Below are positions 1-6,296 of a stretch of 7,512 nucleotides of DNA, piece after piece. The notes under the pieces were generated by a model that saw only the letters and a list, made by a program, of their open reading frames with translations, was not told where the DNA came from and made no database searches. Source of the stretch: Candidatus Poseidoniales archaeon (lineage in GTDB: Archaea > Thermoplasmatota > Poseidoniia > Poseidoniales > Thalassarchaeaceae); the NCBI GenBank assembly GCA_022447885.1, contig JAKUTA010000056.1, positions 1-7,512 on the forward strand, written 5' to 3'. Both the position numbers and the translations under genes were made by a program. Within the stretch, counting starts at the first letter, position 1. Each line of letters starts with the position of its first letter.

Positions 1-60
1 TGCAGTGCAATTGGAGAGGCTGTTCTGCCGCCGTGTCCAGCATTCACGAGCCATCACCCT

Positions 61-68
61 CATATACG
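61..68 (+). promoter_or_regulatory. TATA-like box upstream of rpsL
   Basis: The element CATATACG lies about 40 bases before the rpsL start. An archaeal TATA box directs initiation about 25 bases downstream, which would put the transcript start near position 90 and leave a leader of about 14 bases that still contains the Shine-Dalgarno sequence. It is an AT-rich island in GC-rich DNA. The position fits, but the match to the consensus is only partial, and the gene could instead be read from a promoter further left. Confidence 0.35.
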
Positions 69-93
69 CGCGGCAGGTCGGCGGGCTGCTTCA

Positions 94-100
94 AGGTGGA
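94..100 (+). promoter_or_regulatory. Shine-Dalgarno sequence that sets the rpsL start
   Basis: AGGTGGA sits three bases before the ATG at 104 and is complementary to the archaeal 16S 3' end. Together with homology beginning at the MGRGLFAG residues, it supports this ATG over the in-frame GTG at 5. Confidence 0.55.
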
Positions 101-103
101 TAC

Positions 104-547
104 ATGGGTAGGGGACTCTTCGCTGGATCGAAGATGAAGCAGGAACGCAAGAAGTACCGCTGGTCCGATCGCCGCTACAAGAAGAGGCAGGAGAAGAAGA
201 AAACCAAGGGTGGAGTGCTCAAGCACGACCCTCTGCGCGGCAGCGCCCAAGCCAAGGGAATCGTCATCGAGAAGGTCGGCATCGAAGCGAAACAGCCGAA
301 CTCCGGGATTCGCAAATGCTTGAAGATCGCCCTCATTCGCTCCGGCAACACACTGACAGCGTTCGCCCCGGGTGACGGTGCCATCAACTTCATCGATGAG
401 CACGACGAGGTGATGGTCGAGGGCATCGGTGGCCGCATGGGACGGTCGTACGGTGACATTCCGGGTGTCCGCTACAAGGTCATCCAGGTCAATGGCGTCT
501 CTCTCGATGAGATGGTGCGCGGGCGCAAGGAGAAGCCGATCCGCTGA
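104..547 (+). CDS. rpsL: Small ribosomal subunit protein uS12 (archaeal S12p/S23e)
   Basis: This is the decoding-centre protein of the small ribosomal subunit, 147 residues, the usual length for archaeal and eukaryotic uS12. The N-terminus GLFAGSK and a very basic stretch at residues 11-40 match the archaeal type. The KQPNS loop (63-67), the AFAPGDGAINFIDEHDEV segment (86-103) and PGVRYK (120-125) are the conserved decoding-site elements. The reading frame stays open to a GTG at position 5, but those 33 extra codons show no ribosomal similarity, and a Shine-Dalgarno sequence precedes the ATG at 104, so that start was chosen. rpsG follows after 10 bases, the usual archaeal order, so the two are almost certainly co-transcribed. 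Nothing about the protein is abnormal. Confidence 0.96.
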   Translation: MGRGLFAGSKMKQERKKYRWSDRRYKKRQEKKKTKGGVLKHDPLRGSAQAKGIVIEKVGIEAKQPNSGIRKCLKIALIRSGNTLTAFAPGDGAINFIDEHDEVMVEGIGGRMGRSYGDIPGVRYKVIQVNGVSLDEMVRGRKEKPIR

Positions 548-551
548 GGTG
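546..551 (+). promoter_or_regulatory. Shine-Dalgarno sequence of rpsG overlapping the rpsL stop
   Basis: GAGGTG begins inside the TGA stop of rpsL and lies six bases before the rpsG ATG at 558. The overlap suggests translational coupling of the two ribosomal protein genes. Confidence 0.6.
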
Positions 552-557
552 TGAGTC

Positions 558-1229
558 ATGGCCGACGATGAACAGGAAATCGAGGAGGAGAACCTCGAAG
601 AGGATGCCCCGGAGGTCGAGGAGGCACCGGAGCCGGAACCTGAACCGGAGATCCCCATCGCAGGCATCGGAACATTGGTGTTCGGTAAGTGGGATGCGAC
701 CGAAGTGACCTGCTCTGACCCCGGCATCGCCCCCTACGTCAATCTCAGGACCGTCGGTGTACCACACTCCGGTGGCCGACATGCCAACCAATGGTTCGGG
801 AAGTACAAGCTCTCGATCGTGGAGCGCTTCATCAAGGGACTGAGGCGAACAGGGTCCTACCCCGGCAAGAAGATGGCGACCACCACGGCATTCGAGCAGG
901 CACTGGACGAGATATCCCGGAAGACTGGAGACAACCCGCTGCAGGTGTTCGTCGAGGCGATCACCAACTCTGCCCCGATGGAGGAGATCACCCGCATCCG
1001 CTTCGGCGCGGTCAGCCAGCCGAAAGCTGTCGACAGTTCTCCGAGCCGGCGTATGGACACGGCTCTGCGCAATCTCGCTCTCGGTTCCACCAAGGCGACG
1101 CGAAAGAGCAAGAGGACCCTCACCCAAGGAATCGTCACCGAGGTGCTCAAGGCCTCAAAAGGCGATGTCGCCTCATTCGCGGTGGGCAAGAGAGAGGAAC
1201 TCGAGCGCGTTGCCGCCGCCGCACGCTGA
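558..1229 (+). CDS. rpsG: Small ribosomal subunit protein uS7 (archaeal S7p/S5e)
   Basis: This protein binds the 3' major domain of 16S rRNA and nucleates assembly of the small-subunit head. It has 223 residues. The conserved core begins near residue 38 (GTLVFGKWD, typical of archaeal uS7) and continues through VNLRTVGVPHSGGRHAN (62-78), the helical KLSIVERFIKGLRRTG region, NPLQVFVEAI, and the C-terminal SFAVGKREELERVAAAAR, where other archaea have similar lysine and arginine-rich ends. Residues 1-31 form a disordered acidic extension: 17 of 31 residues are Asp or Glu, with alternating Pro-Glu at 24-30 and no Lys or Arg before residue 44. Short acidic leaders occur in other archaeal uS7 proteins, but this one is long. 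It lies 10 bases after rpsL in the same operon. Confidence 0.95.
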   Translation: MADDEQEIEEENLEEDAPEVEEAPEPEPEPEIPIAGIGTLVFGKWDATEVTCSDPGIAPYVNLRTVGVPHSGGRHANQWFGKYKLSIVERFIKGLRRTGSYPGKKMATTTAFEQALDEISRKTGDNPLQVFVEAITNSAPMEEITRIRFGAVSQPKAVDSSPSRRMDTALRNLALGSTKATRKSKRTLTQGIVTEVLKASKGDVASFAVGKREELERVAAAAR

Positions 1230-1245
1230 CCACTCTTGGCGAAGC

Positions 1246-1262
1246 CCGGGGAATTCTCCCGG
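1246..1262 (+). terminator. Weak hairpin after rpsG
   Basis: CCGGG (1246-1250) can pair with CCCGG (1258-1262) around a seven-base loop, followed by TTT. It sits 17 bases after the rpsG stop. Archaeal termination depends mainly on T-rich tracts, and only three Ts follow, so this may not terminate transcription. Confidence 0.2.
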
Positions 1263-1332
1263 TTTGGGCAACACTCACTCGTCTCAATTCTGAATGCCCT
1301 CCTGTGCAGACGGAACGAGAGGCTGCGGGCGG

Positions 1333-1340
1333 CTTTATGA
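1333..1340 (+). promoter_or_regulatory. TATA-like box upstream of the EF-2 gene
   Basis: CTTTATGA is the only AT-rich hexamer close to the EF-2 start in this 150-base gap. A transcript start 24-27 bases downstream would fall near 1360, leaving a leader of about 20 bases that consists almost entirely of the hairpin at 1359-1377. It implies that the EF-2 gene has its own promoter in addition to any read-through from rpsL-rpsG. This is a prediction from position and composition only. Confidence 0.4.
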
Positions 1341-1353
1341 ACCGGGCTCCGGT
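1341..1353. repeat. Short inverted repeat between TATA-like box and predicted transcript start
   Basis: ACCGG (1341-1345) and CCGGT (1349-1353) form a perfect 5-bp dyad with a three-base centre. It directly follows the TATA-like box, where archaeal repressors often bind. It could be an operator half-site pair, or a chance palindrome in GC-rich DNA. Confidence 0.3.
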
Positions 1354-1358
1354 CGTCC

Positions 1359-1377
1359 GCCCAACCGAAGGTTGGGC
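1359..1377 (+). promoter_or_regulatory. Perfect 8-bp hairpin immediately before the EF-2 start codon
   Basis: Positions 1359-1366 (GCCCAACC) pair without mismatch with 1370-1377 (GGTTGGGC) around a GAA triloop, and the ATG follows two bases later at 1380. The hairpin occupies the exact place where a ribosome binding site would lie; its right arm includes AAGGTTGGG, the only weak Shine-Dalgarno-like sequence. In RNA this stem would be stable and could block initiation unless opened, so a translational or autogenous control role is possible. The structure is seen directly in the sequence; the regulatory role is inference. Confidence 0.5.
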
Positions 1378-1379
1378 CC

Positions 1380-3587
1380 ATGGGACGTAAGGAGGACAAC
1401 ATCGCCAAGGCGACCGAGGTGATGCATCATCGTGCCAACATCCGCAACCTCGCCATCGCCGCCCATATCGACCACGGCAAGACCACACTTTCGGACAACC
1501 TCATCGCCGGCGCCGGCATGATGAGCGCCGAATTGGCCGGTCATGCCCGCGTGCTCGATTTCGATGAACAGGAGTCTGCCCGCGGCATCACCATCAACGC
1601 CGCCAGCGCCTCGATGGTGCACGAATACGAATCGACTGACTACCTCATCAACCTCATCGACACACCCGGCCACGTAGACTTCGGGGGTGACGTCACCCGT
1701 GCCATGCGCGCTGTGGATGGCTGCTTCATCCTCACCTGCGCCGTTGAGGGAACCATGCCGCAGACCGAGACAGTCGTGCGTCAAGCGCTCAAGGAGCGCG
1801 TCAAGCCGGTGCTGTTCATCAACAAGGTGGACCGGCTCATCAACGAGCTGCAGATCACCCCGGAGGACATGATGGCTCGCTTCGAGCAACAGATAATCAG
1901 GGTGAACAATCTGATCAAGGCGTTCGCTCCGGATGAGTACAAGAAATCATGGCAGGTGGATGTCACTGGAGGCACAGTCGCGTTCGGCTCAGCCGTCCAC
2001 AACTGGGGGATAACAGTCCCCTACATGCAGAAGTCCGGCATCAACTTCACGATGATCTTCGACTACTGCCATTCTGACAACCAAGAGGAACTGGCGGAAC
2101 GCGCACCTGTGCACGAGGTTCTGCTCGACATGGCGGTCTCCGAACTGCCGAGCCCGGCGGTGGCTCAGCCCTATCGCATTCCCAACATCTGGCAGGGGGA
2201 TCTCGACTCCGAAGTGGGCAAGGCGATGATCGGGTGTGCCTCGGCAGGTCCTCTGGCGCTGATGATCACCAAGATCTGGATGGACCCGCACGCCGGCGAG
2301 GTAGCCGTGGGTCGAGTCTTCTCGGGGGCTGTCGAACAGGGTGATACGCTGTGGGCGTCGGGCGCGGGCAAACCAGAGCGCGTCCAGCAGGTGAGCATGA
2401 TGGTCGGCGCCGACCGCATCCCTGTGGAGAGCGTTGTCGCCGGCAACATCGCTGCCATCACCGGCATCCGCTCCGCCGCCGCCGGTGTCACCATCACCCG
2501 CGAACAGGACAGCACTCCGTTCGAGGAGATCCGCCACTACTCGGAACCGGTGGTCACAGTAGCCATCGAGCCCAAGGCGATGAAGGACCTGCCCAAGTTC
2601 ATCGACGCGCTACGCTCGCTAGCCAAGGCCGACGCCTCACTCGAAGTGAGTACCAACTCAGAGACCGGAGAGGCTCTGCTAGCCGGCATGGGTGAGCTGC
2701 ACCTGGAGATCACGGTCTACCGCATCGAACACGAACAGGGGATCAAGGTCGATGTCTCCGAGCCGATCGTCGTCTATCGTGAGACAGTGACCGGCAACAA
2801 CCATGGAAGGGCGTTCGAGGGCAAATCCCCCAACCGCCACAACCGGTTCTACTGCGAGGTGGAGCGACTTCCCGACGACGTCATCGAGGCTCTGCGCGAT
2901 GGTGTGTTCGGGACCGGCAACGTGCGTCCGAAGGAGGCGAAGGAGATCGGTAGGAGATTCGCAGAATACGGCCTCGACAAGGACCTGATGCGCAAGACCT
3001 TCACCATCAACGGTTCCAACCTGTTCGTCAACGACACCAAGGGCATCCAATACCTGCACGAGACGAAGGAGCTGCTCATCGAGGCGTTCAACGAGGTGTG
3101 CGTGCGCGGCCCGCTGGCCGAGGAACCGTGCATGGGTGTCATGGTCAGGCTCGTCGACGCCAAACTGCACGAGGACGCCATCCACCGTGGTCCGGCGCAG
3201 ACCATTCCCGCCATGCGCAATTCCATCAAGGGAGCGATGGTGCGCGCCGGCCCGGTCATACTCGAGCCGATCCAGAAACTGTACGTCAGCGTTCCCAACG
3301 AATGGCTGGGGGGGGTGACCCGGGAACTCACGCAACGACGTGGGGAGATCGAGGACATGCCCGCCGACGGGGAGACCACGACGGTCATCGGCAAGCTACC
3401 GGTCGCCGAGACGTTCGGGTTCAGCAACGACATCCGGGCCGCCAGTCAGGGACGGGCGATCTGGAACACCGAGAACTGCGGCTTCGAACAACTGCCGCGC
3501 AGTCTGCTGGAGGGAGTGGTCGGTGAGATTCGCAAGCGCAAGGGACTCAAGGCCGATGTGCCTGGCGAAACATACTACACAGACTGA
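1380..3587 (+). CDS. fusA: Translation elongation factor 2 (EF-2, diphthamide-containing GTPase)
   Basis: EF-2 is the GTPase that drives ribosomal translocation, the archaeal counterpart of bacterial EF-G. The 735 residues match the archaeal family length. GTPase motifs are complete: P-loop AHIDHGKT (28-35), switch I RGITI (68-72), DTPGH (94-98) and NKVD (148-151). Domain IV carries DAIHRGPAQ, where His602 is the expected diphthamide site, so the host should also encode the Dph enzymes. The start MGRKEDNIAKATEVM is the usual archaeal N-terminus, and the ATG at 1380 is preceded by a hairpin rather than a clear Shine-Dalgarno sequence. It follows rpsL-rpsG as in many archaea, but EF-1 alpha and uS10 genes, which often come next, are absent; a convergent isoprenoid gene follows instead. 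A run of eight Gs at 3308-3315 lies inside the gene, and the frame is intact. Confidence 0.97.
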   Translation: MGRKEDNIAKATEVMHHRANIRNLAIAAHIDHGKTTLSDNLIAGAGMMSAELAGHARVLDFDEQESARGITINAASASMVHEYESTDYLINLIDTPGHVDFGGDVTRAMRAVDGCFILTCAVEGTMPQTETVVRQALKERVKPVLFINKVDRLINELQITPEDMMARFEQQIIRVNNLIKAFAPDEYKKSWQVDVTGGTVAFGSAVHNWGITVPYMQKSGINFTMIFDYCHSDNQEELAERAPVHEVLLDMAVSELPSPAVAQPYRIPNIWQGDLDSEVGKAMIGCASAGPLALMITKIWMDPHAGEVAVGRVFSGAVEQGDTLWASGAGKPERVQQVSMMVGADRIPVESVVAGNIAAITGIRSAAAGVTITREQDSTPFEEIRHYSEPVVTVAIEPKAMKDLPKFIDALRSLAKADASLEVSTNSETGEALLAGMGELHLEITVYRIEHEQGIKVDVSEPIVVYRETVTGNNHGRAFEGKSPNRHNRFYCEVERLPDDVIEALRDGVFGTGNVRPKEAKEIGRRFAEYGLDKDLMRKTFTINGSNLFVNDTKGIQYLHETKELLIEAFNEVCVRGPLAEEPCMGVMVRLVDAKLHEDAIHRGPAQTIPAMRNSIKGAMVRAGPVILEPIQKLYVSVPNEWLGGVTRELTQRRGEIEDMPADGETTTVIGKLPVAETFGFSNDIRAASQGRAIWNTENCGFEQLPRSLLEGVVGEIRKRKGLKADVPGETYYTD

Positions 3588-3589
3588 CT

Positions 3590-3603
3590 TCCACGCTGGT
3601 GGA
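3590..3603. terminator. Small dyad in the convergent EF-2 / isoprenoid junction
   Basis: TCCAC (3590-3594) pairs with GTGGA (3599-3603) around a four-base loop. It lies in the 40-base gap between the stop codons of two converging genes, where termination from both sides is needed. There is no T-rich tract on either side, so a terminator role is only suggested by position. Confidence 0.22.
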
Positions 3604-3627
3604 TGAACAGCGTGAGGGTAGAATGAC

Positions 3628-5319
3628 TCAGGAGATTCTCACGAGTTGCCAGTCTGTGAGTTCTCGCAGCAGGTCACGAGCCTCCGACACCGGAATCCGG
3701 TTGAGCAGTTCATGCGCTGTGGAATGGTGGTGCATGGCCCGCGTGAGCGCGTGGTCGATGGAACCGGCGGACCTGAGTTCAGCGAGTGCCTGCTTCATGC
3801 GGGCGGCGTCCTCTTCTTTGGAATAACTGCCGTACAACTCGGAGAACACCGGCAGCAGGGTCAGGTCCTGCTGCAGCGCGTGGATGGCGATGAGCGTTCT
3901 CTTGCCCTCGAGAATATCGCTGCCCGCCGGCTTGCCGAGCGTCTCGGAGTCTCCAGTCACATCGATCAGGTCATCCATCAACTGGAAGCAGAGGCCTAGT
4001 TGCATTCCCCACTCGGCCATCGCCATGACCGTCTGGTCGTCGGCTCCTGAGATCATCGCACCGCACTCAGAACAAGCTTGGAACATGGCTGCCGTCTTGC
4101 CAGCGATCATTCCCATGTAAGCATCCTCTGACACATCATCCTGATTCTCGAAATCCATGTCCATCTGTTGTCCTTCGGATACTCGCCTGACCATGCTGCC
4201 GATGATCTGCACCAGTCTGCGGAAGTGGTCATCAGAGATCGCCTCGGATTCGCTCAGCACCTCGAATGACAGGGCGAGCATCGCGTCTCCAGCGTTGATC
4301 GCCGTGGGGTTGTCGAACTCGACGTGCACCGCGGGCCTCCCCCGGCGCAGCGCATCATTGTCCATGATGTCGTCGTGGATCAGGGTGAAGTTGTGGATGA
4401 TCTCGATCGCCGCCCCGAGATCGTAGAGTCCTTGGTGTGTTTCACCGACCGCGTCCGCCACCAACCATGGAAGGATGGCGCGCAGCCGTTTACCGCCACC
4501 TTTGAACAGGTGCTCCATGGCAGAGCGCAGGCGTGCATGCATCGTCTTGGTCAGCGCTTCATCGATGGCCTGCTCGACCCTGTCGCGATGGACGACCAGC
4601 GCTTCTAGCAGAGCACCCTCTCTCGAAGCCGCGCCAGCGCTGTCCAGCAGACCGACATGATGGATGATCCCATCGTCAGCGAGGTCATCTTGATCATCCC
4701 AGCAGTAAGGGAGGAACCGGTCGGCGATCTCGATGAACCAAGGGGCGATCAAAGTGTCATTGTCCGGTGTGCCGGCGATCATGTCCGCGAGTTCATCGGC
4801 TGTGACCCAGCGAATCTCTTCGATCTCATTCGGATTGACTTCGATGTCGACATCGGCTCGTAGCACCAGCACATGGTCGATCTCATGCTCGACCCAGCGC
4901 TCGTCGGCACGCGCCTGGTAATGCAGCCGGGATATCAATTGGAAGTCATCGACTGAAACATGTTCCGACGATATCCCGAGTTCCTGCGCGAGTTTGCGTA
5001 TCGCCGCCCGTTTGACGCCAACACCGTCCTCCAGTTCCTCCGGAGTGTACAGCGGATGGCTGCAGCAGGTGTTCGCCCACACCCCGGGAAAGGTGATCTT
5101 GCTCCCAGCACGTTTCTGGATCAACAGTCGCCCCTCGGAGTCGAACAGGAGCACGCTGAAAGCTCGATGGAGCCGCCCTTCTCCGAGATGGCAGAGTACC
5201 TTGCTTCCGGGACCTAGTGGGTTGTCGTCATCGTCGATGAGTATGCACTCTTCATCCATCATACCCGTCTGTGAACTGTCGTAGGCGTCGCCGAGGATGG
5301 AACCCGTGTCCTCTTCCAT
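3628..5319 (-). CDS. Fused type I IPP isomerase and polyprenyl (probably geranylgeranyl) diphosphate synthase
   Basis: One 563-residue protein joins two consecutive enzymes of isoprenoid synthesis. Residues ~20-215 are a type I (Nudix-fold, metal-dependent) isopentenyl-diphosphate isomerase: HRAFSV (from 51), NTCCSHP with catalytic Cys86 and metal ligand His88, and the Glu-His-Glu pair 144/146. After an acidic linker (~205-225), residues ~235-563 are a full trans-prenyltransferase: GGGKRLR (274-280), first Asp-rich motif DDIMD (316-320), GQQMDMDFE (from 383), second Asp-rich motif DDLID (449-453). Phe311, five residues before DDIMD, is the position known to limit archaeal type I synthases to about C20, so GGPP is the likely product. 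The start is uncertain: ATG 5319 is used; GTG 5409 would overlap the upstream kinase gene by 56 bases, and the ATG at 5262 would still keep the isomerase motifs. There is no stop or frameshift between the domains. It is second in a probable operon, 34 bases after the kinase. Confidence 0.93.
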   Translation of the reverse strand: MEEDTGSILGDAYDSSQTGMMDEECILIDDDDNPLGPGSKVLCHLGEGRLHRAFSVLLFDSEGRLLIQKRAGSKITFPGVWANTCCSHPLYTPEELEDGVGVKRAAIRKLAQELGISSEHVSVDDFQLISRLHYQARADERWVEHEIDHVLVLRADVDIEVNPNEIEEIRWVTADELADMIAGTPDNDTLIAPWFIEIADRFLPYCWDDQDDLADDGIIHHVGLLDSAGAASREGALLEALVVHRDRVEQAIDEALTKTMHARLRSAMEHLFKGGGKRLRAILPWLVADAVGETHQGLYDLGAAIEIIHNFTLIHDDIMDNDALRRGRPAVHVEFDNPTAINAGDAMLALSFEVLSESEAISDDHFRRLVQIIGSMVRRVSEGQQMDMDFENQDDVSEDAYMGMIAGKTAAMFQACSECGAMISGADDQTVMAMAEWGMQLGLCFQLMDDLIDVTGDSETLGKPAGSDILEGKRTLIAIHALQQDLTLLPVFSELYGSYSKEEDAARMKQALAELRSAGSIDHALTRAMHHHSTAHELLNRIPVSEARDLLRELTDWQLVRIS

Positions 5320-5353
5320 CCCTCTCACGGGTCTCTCGAGGTTGCATTGGCAT

Positions 5354-6211
5354 TTAATCGAGCGGTCGGCTCGCTGCGGGCACGATTCGTGTGCCCGATG
5401 GTTCCCCACCCAACGCTGCCTCGACCACCCTGTTCGGGTGTTCCCCGCTCACGAACCAGACATCCTCGACCACCTCGGCGATCCTCCCGGCACGGGCTGC
5501 CTTCAGGGCGATGCCTCCAGTGACATCGATGGCCTTGTCATGGTGACCATGCAGGGGCATGTCAGGTGACCAGAGAGGGACCAGTTCCGAGTCGGTGTCA
5601 TCTGGAGGGGCTGAGAGCAGACCCTGTGCTCCACCGAGACAGAACACCACCGCGCTGACACCTTCGAGTTCCATCGCCAGACGGAGTACAATGTCGTCTC
5701 CTGAGAGGATGCCGAAGTCGTTGTCCAGGCAGTGGACCACGTCACCGAAGAACACCGGTATCGTGTCGATCTCTCCGTGGAGGAAATCTTGGAATTCGCC
5801 TGTGAATTCGGGGCCGGTACCATTGGCCCAGTCACGCGGTGGATGGACAGAGGTGACGAGTCCCACCTGCCCCAGGGATTCGACGACCCGTGTATTCAGG
5901 GTGAGCATGTCTCGATGTACAGAGACGCATGCCTCATCCTGACTGATGATGCCTTCACCATCGGTTGATTCTGGAGCCCATCCATGGATCCTGCCTTCAT
6001 GCAGCCGCCAGCGCTTCGCCTTGATGTGACCGAAACTCCCGGCTCCATGGACGACTATAGGCGACCTACCTGCCGCTTGGATGATCGCTATCGCACCAGC
6101 CAGCGCATCGATGACCTGTTGACGTGCTGTCATCAACTTGTCCTTCACGGTGATCAGGCCGCCCCCGAACTTGAGCACGACCCAATCGGGCGGGGTGGTG
6201 GAGTTCGGCAT
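5354..6211 (-). CDS. Isopentenyl phosphate kinase
   Basis: This amino acid kinase family enzyme phosphorylates isopentenyl phosphate to IPP with ATP, the last step of the archaeal alternative mevalonate pathway. The 285 residues are slightly longer than usual (about 260). Visible motifs are LKFGGGLITVK (13-23, nucleotide phosphate binding), IVVHGAGSFGH (52-62, with the histidines that characterise IPK and hold the substrate phosphate), the ILSGDDIVLRLA segment, and DVTGGIALK, which aligns with the DVTGGM region of other IPKs. The end ALGGEPSGTRI is the usual family C-terminus. The ATG at 6211 has no Shine-Dalgarno sequence and an AATAG element about 27 bases upstream, compatible with a leaderless mRNA. 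The fused isomerase-synthase gene follows 34 bases downstream, so the substrate made here is used by the next gene product. Confidence 0.93.
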   Translation of the reverse strand: MPNSTTPPDWVVLKFGGGLITVKDKLMTARQQVIDALAGAIAIIQAAGRSPIVVHGAGSFGHIKAKRWRLHEGRIHGWAPESTDGEGIISQDEACVSVHRDMLTLNTRVVESLGQVGLVTSVHPPRDWANGTGPEFTGEFQDFLHGEIDTIPVFFGDVVHCLDNDFGILSGDDIVLRLAMELEGVSAVVFCLGGAQGLLSAPPDDTDSELVPLWSPDMPLHGHHDKAIDVTGGIALKAARAGRIAEVVEDVWFVSGEHPNRVVEAALGGEPSGTRIVPAASRPLD

Positions 6212-6235
6212 GAGGTGAGAACCGGAGCCGTCCCG

Positions 6236-6240
6236 CTATT
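6236..6240 (-). promoter_or_regulatory. Possible TATA-like element for the isopentenyl phosphate kinase operon
   Basis: On the minus strand AATAG is centred about 27 bases before the kinase ATG, the spacing expected for a leaderless archaeal transcript. The sequence match is poor; the position is the main support. It lies in the 85-base divergent gap shared with the zinc ribbon gene. Confidence 0.22.
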
Positions 6241-6264
6241 GAGATTTGGTCGACGGTTCCGCCG

Positions 6265-6271
6265 TATTCAT
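6265..6271 (+). promoter_or_regulatory. TATA-like box for the zinc ribbon gene
   Basis: TATTCAT is centred about 29 bases before the ATG at 6297. This would give a transcript starting at or a few bases before the start codon, which agrees with the lack of a Shine-Dalgarno sequence. It shares the 85-base divergent gap with the kinase promoter. Confidence 0.35.
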
Positions 6272-6296
6272 TTGCCTCGGTCGTCTGGCCAGCCAC

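Noticed and set aside
1..54. Start of a divergent minus-strand gene from an ATG at 54
   Set aside because: The 18 visible codons resemble nothing known and the signals are too weak to support a gene.
5..103. In-frame 33-codon N-terminal extension of uS12 from a GTG at 5
   Set aside because: The extension has no ribosomal similarity, and a Shine-Dalgarno sequence plus the family N-terminus support the ATG at 104.
1..108. Tail of an upstream gene such as nusA on the plus strand
   Set aside because: All three plus frames are open, but none reads like NusA or any other protein I recognise, and a promoter-like element lies inside the stretch.
44..727. Long minus-strand frame opposite rpsL and rpsG
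   Set aside because: It is a shadow of two confidently identified ribosomal genes, caused by high third-position GC; the composition is Ser and Asp-rich without motifs.
2679..3433. Long minus-strand frames opposite the EF-2 gene
   Set aside because: They are antisense to conserved EF-2 domains and show no domain or translation signal.
5320..5409. Longer start of the fused isomerase-synthase at GTG 5409
   Set aside because: It would overlap the kinase gene, has no Shine-Dalgarno sequence, and the extra 30 residues do not resemble an isomerase N-terminus.
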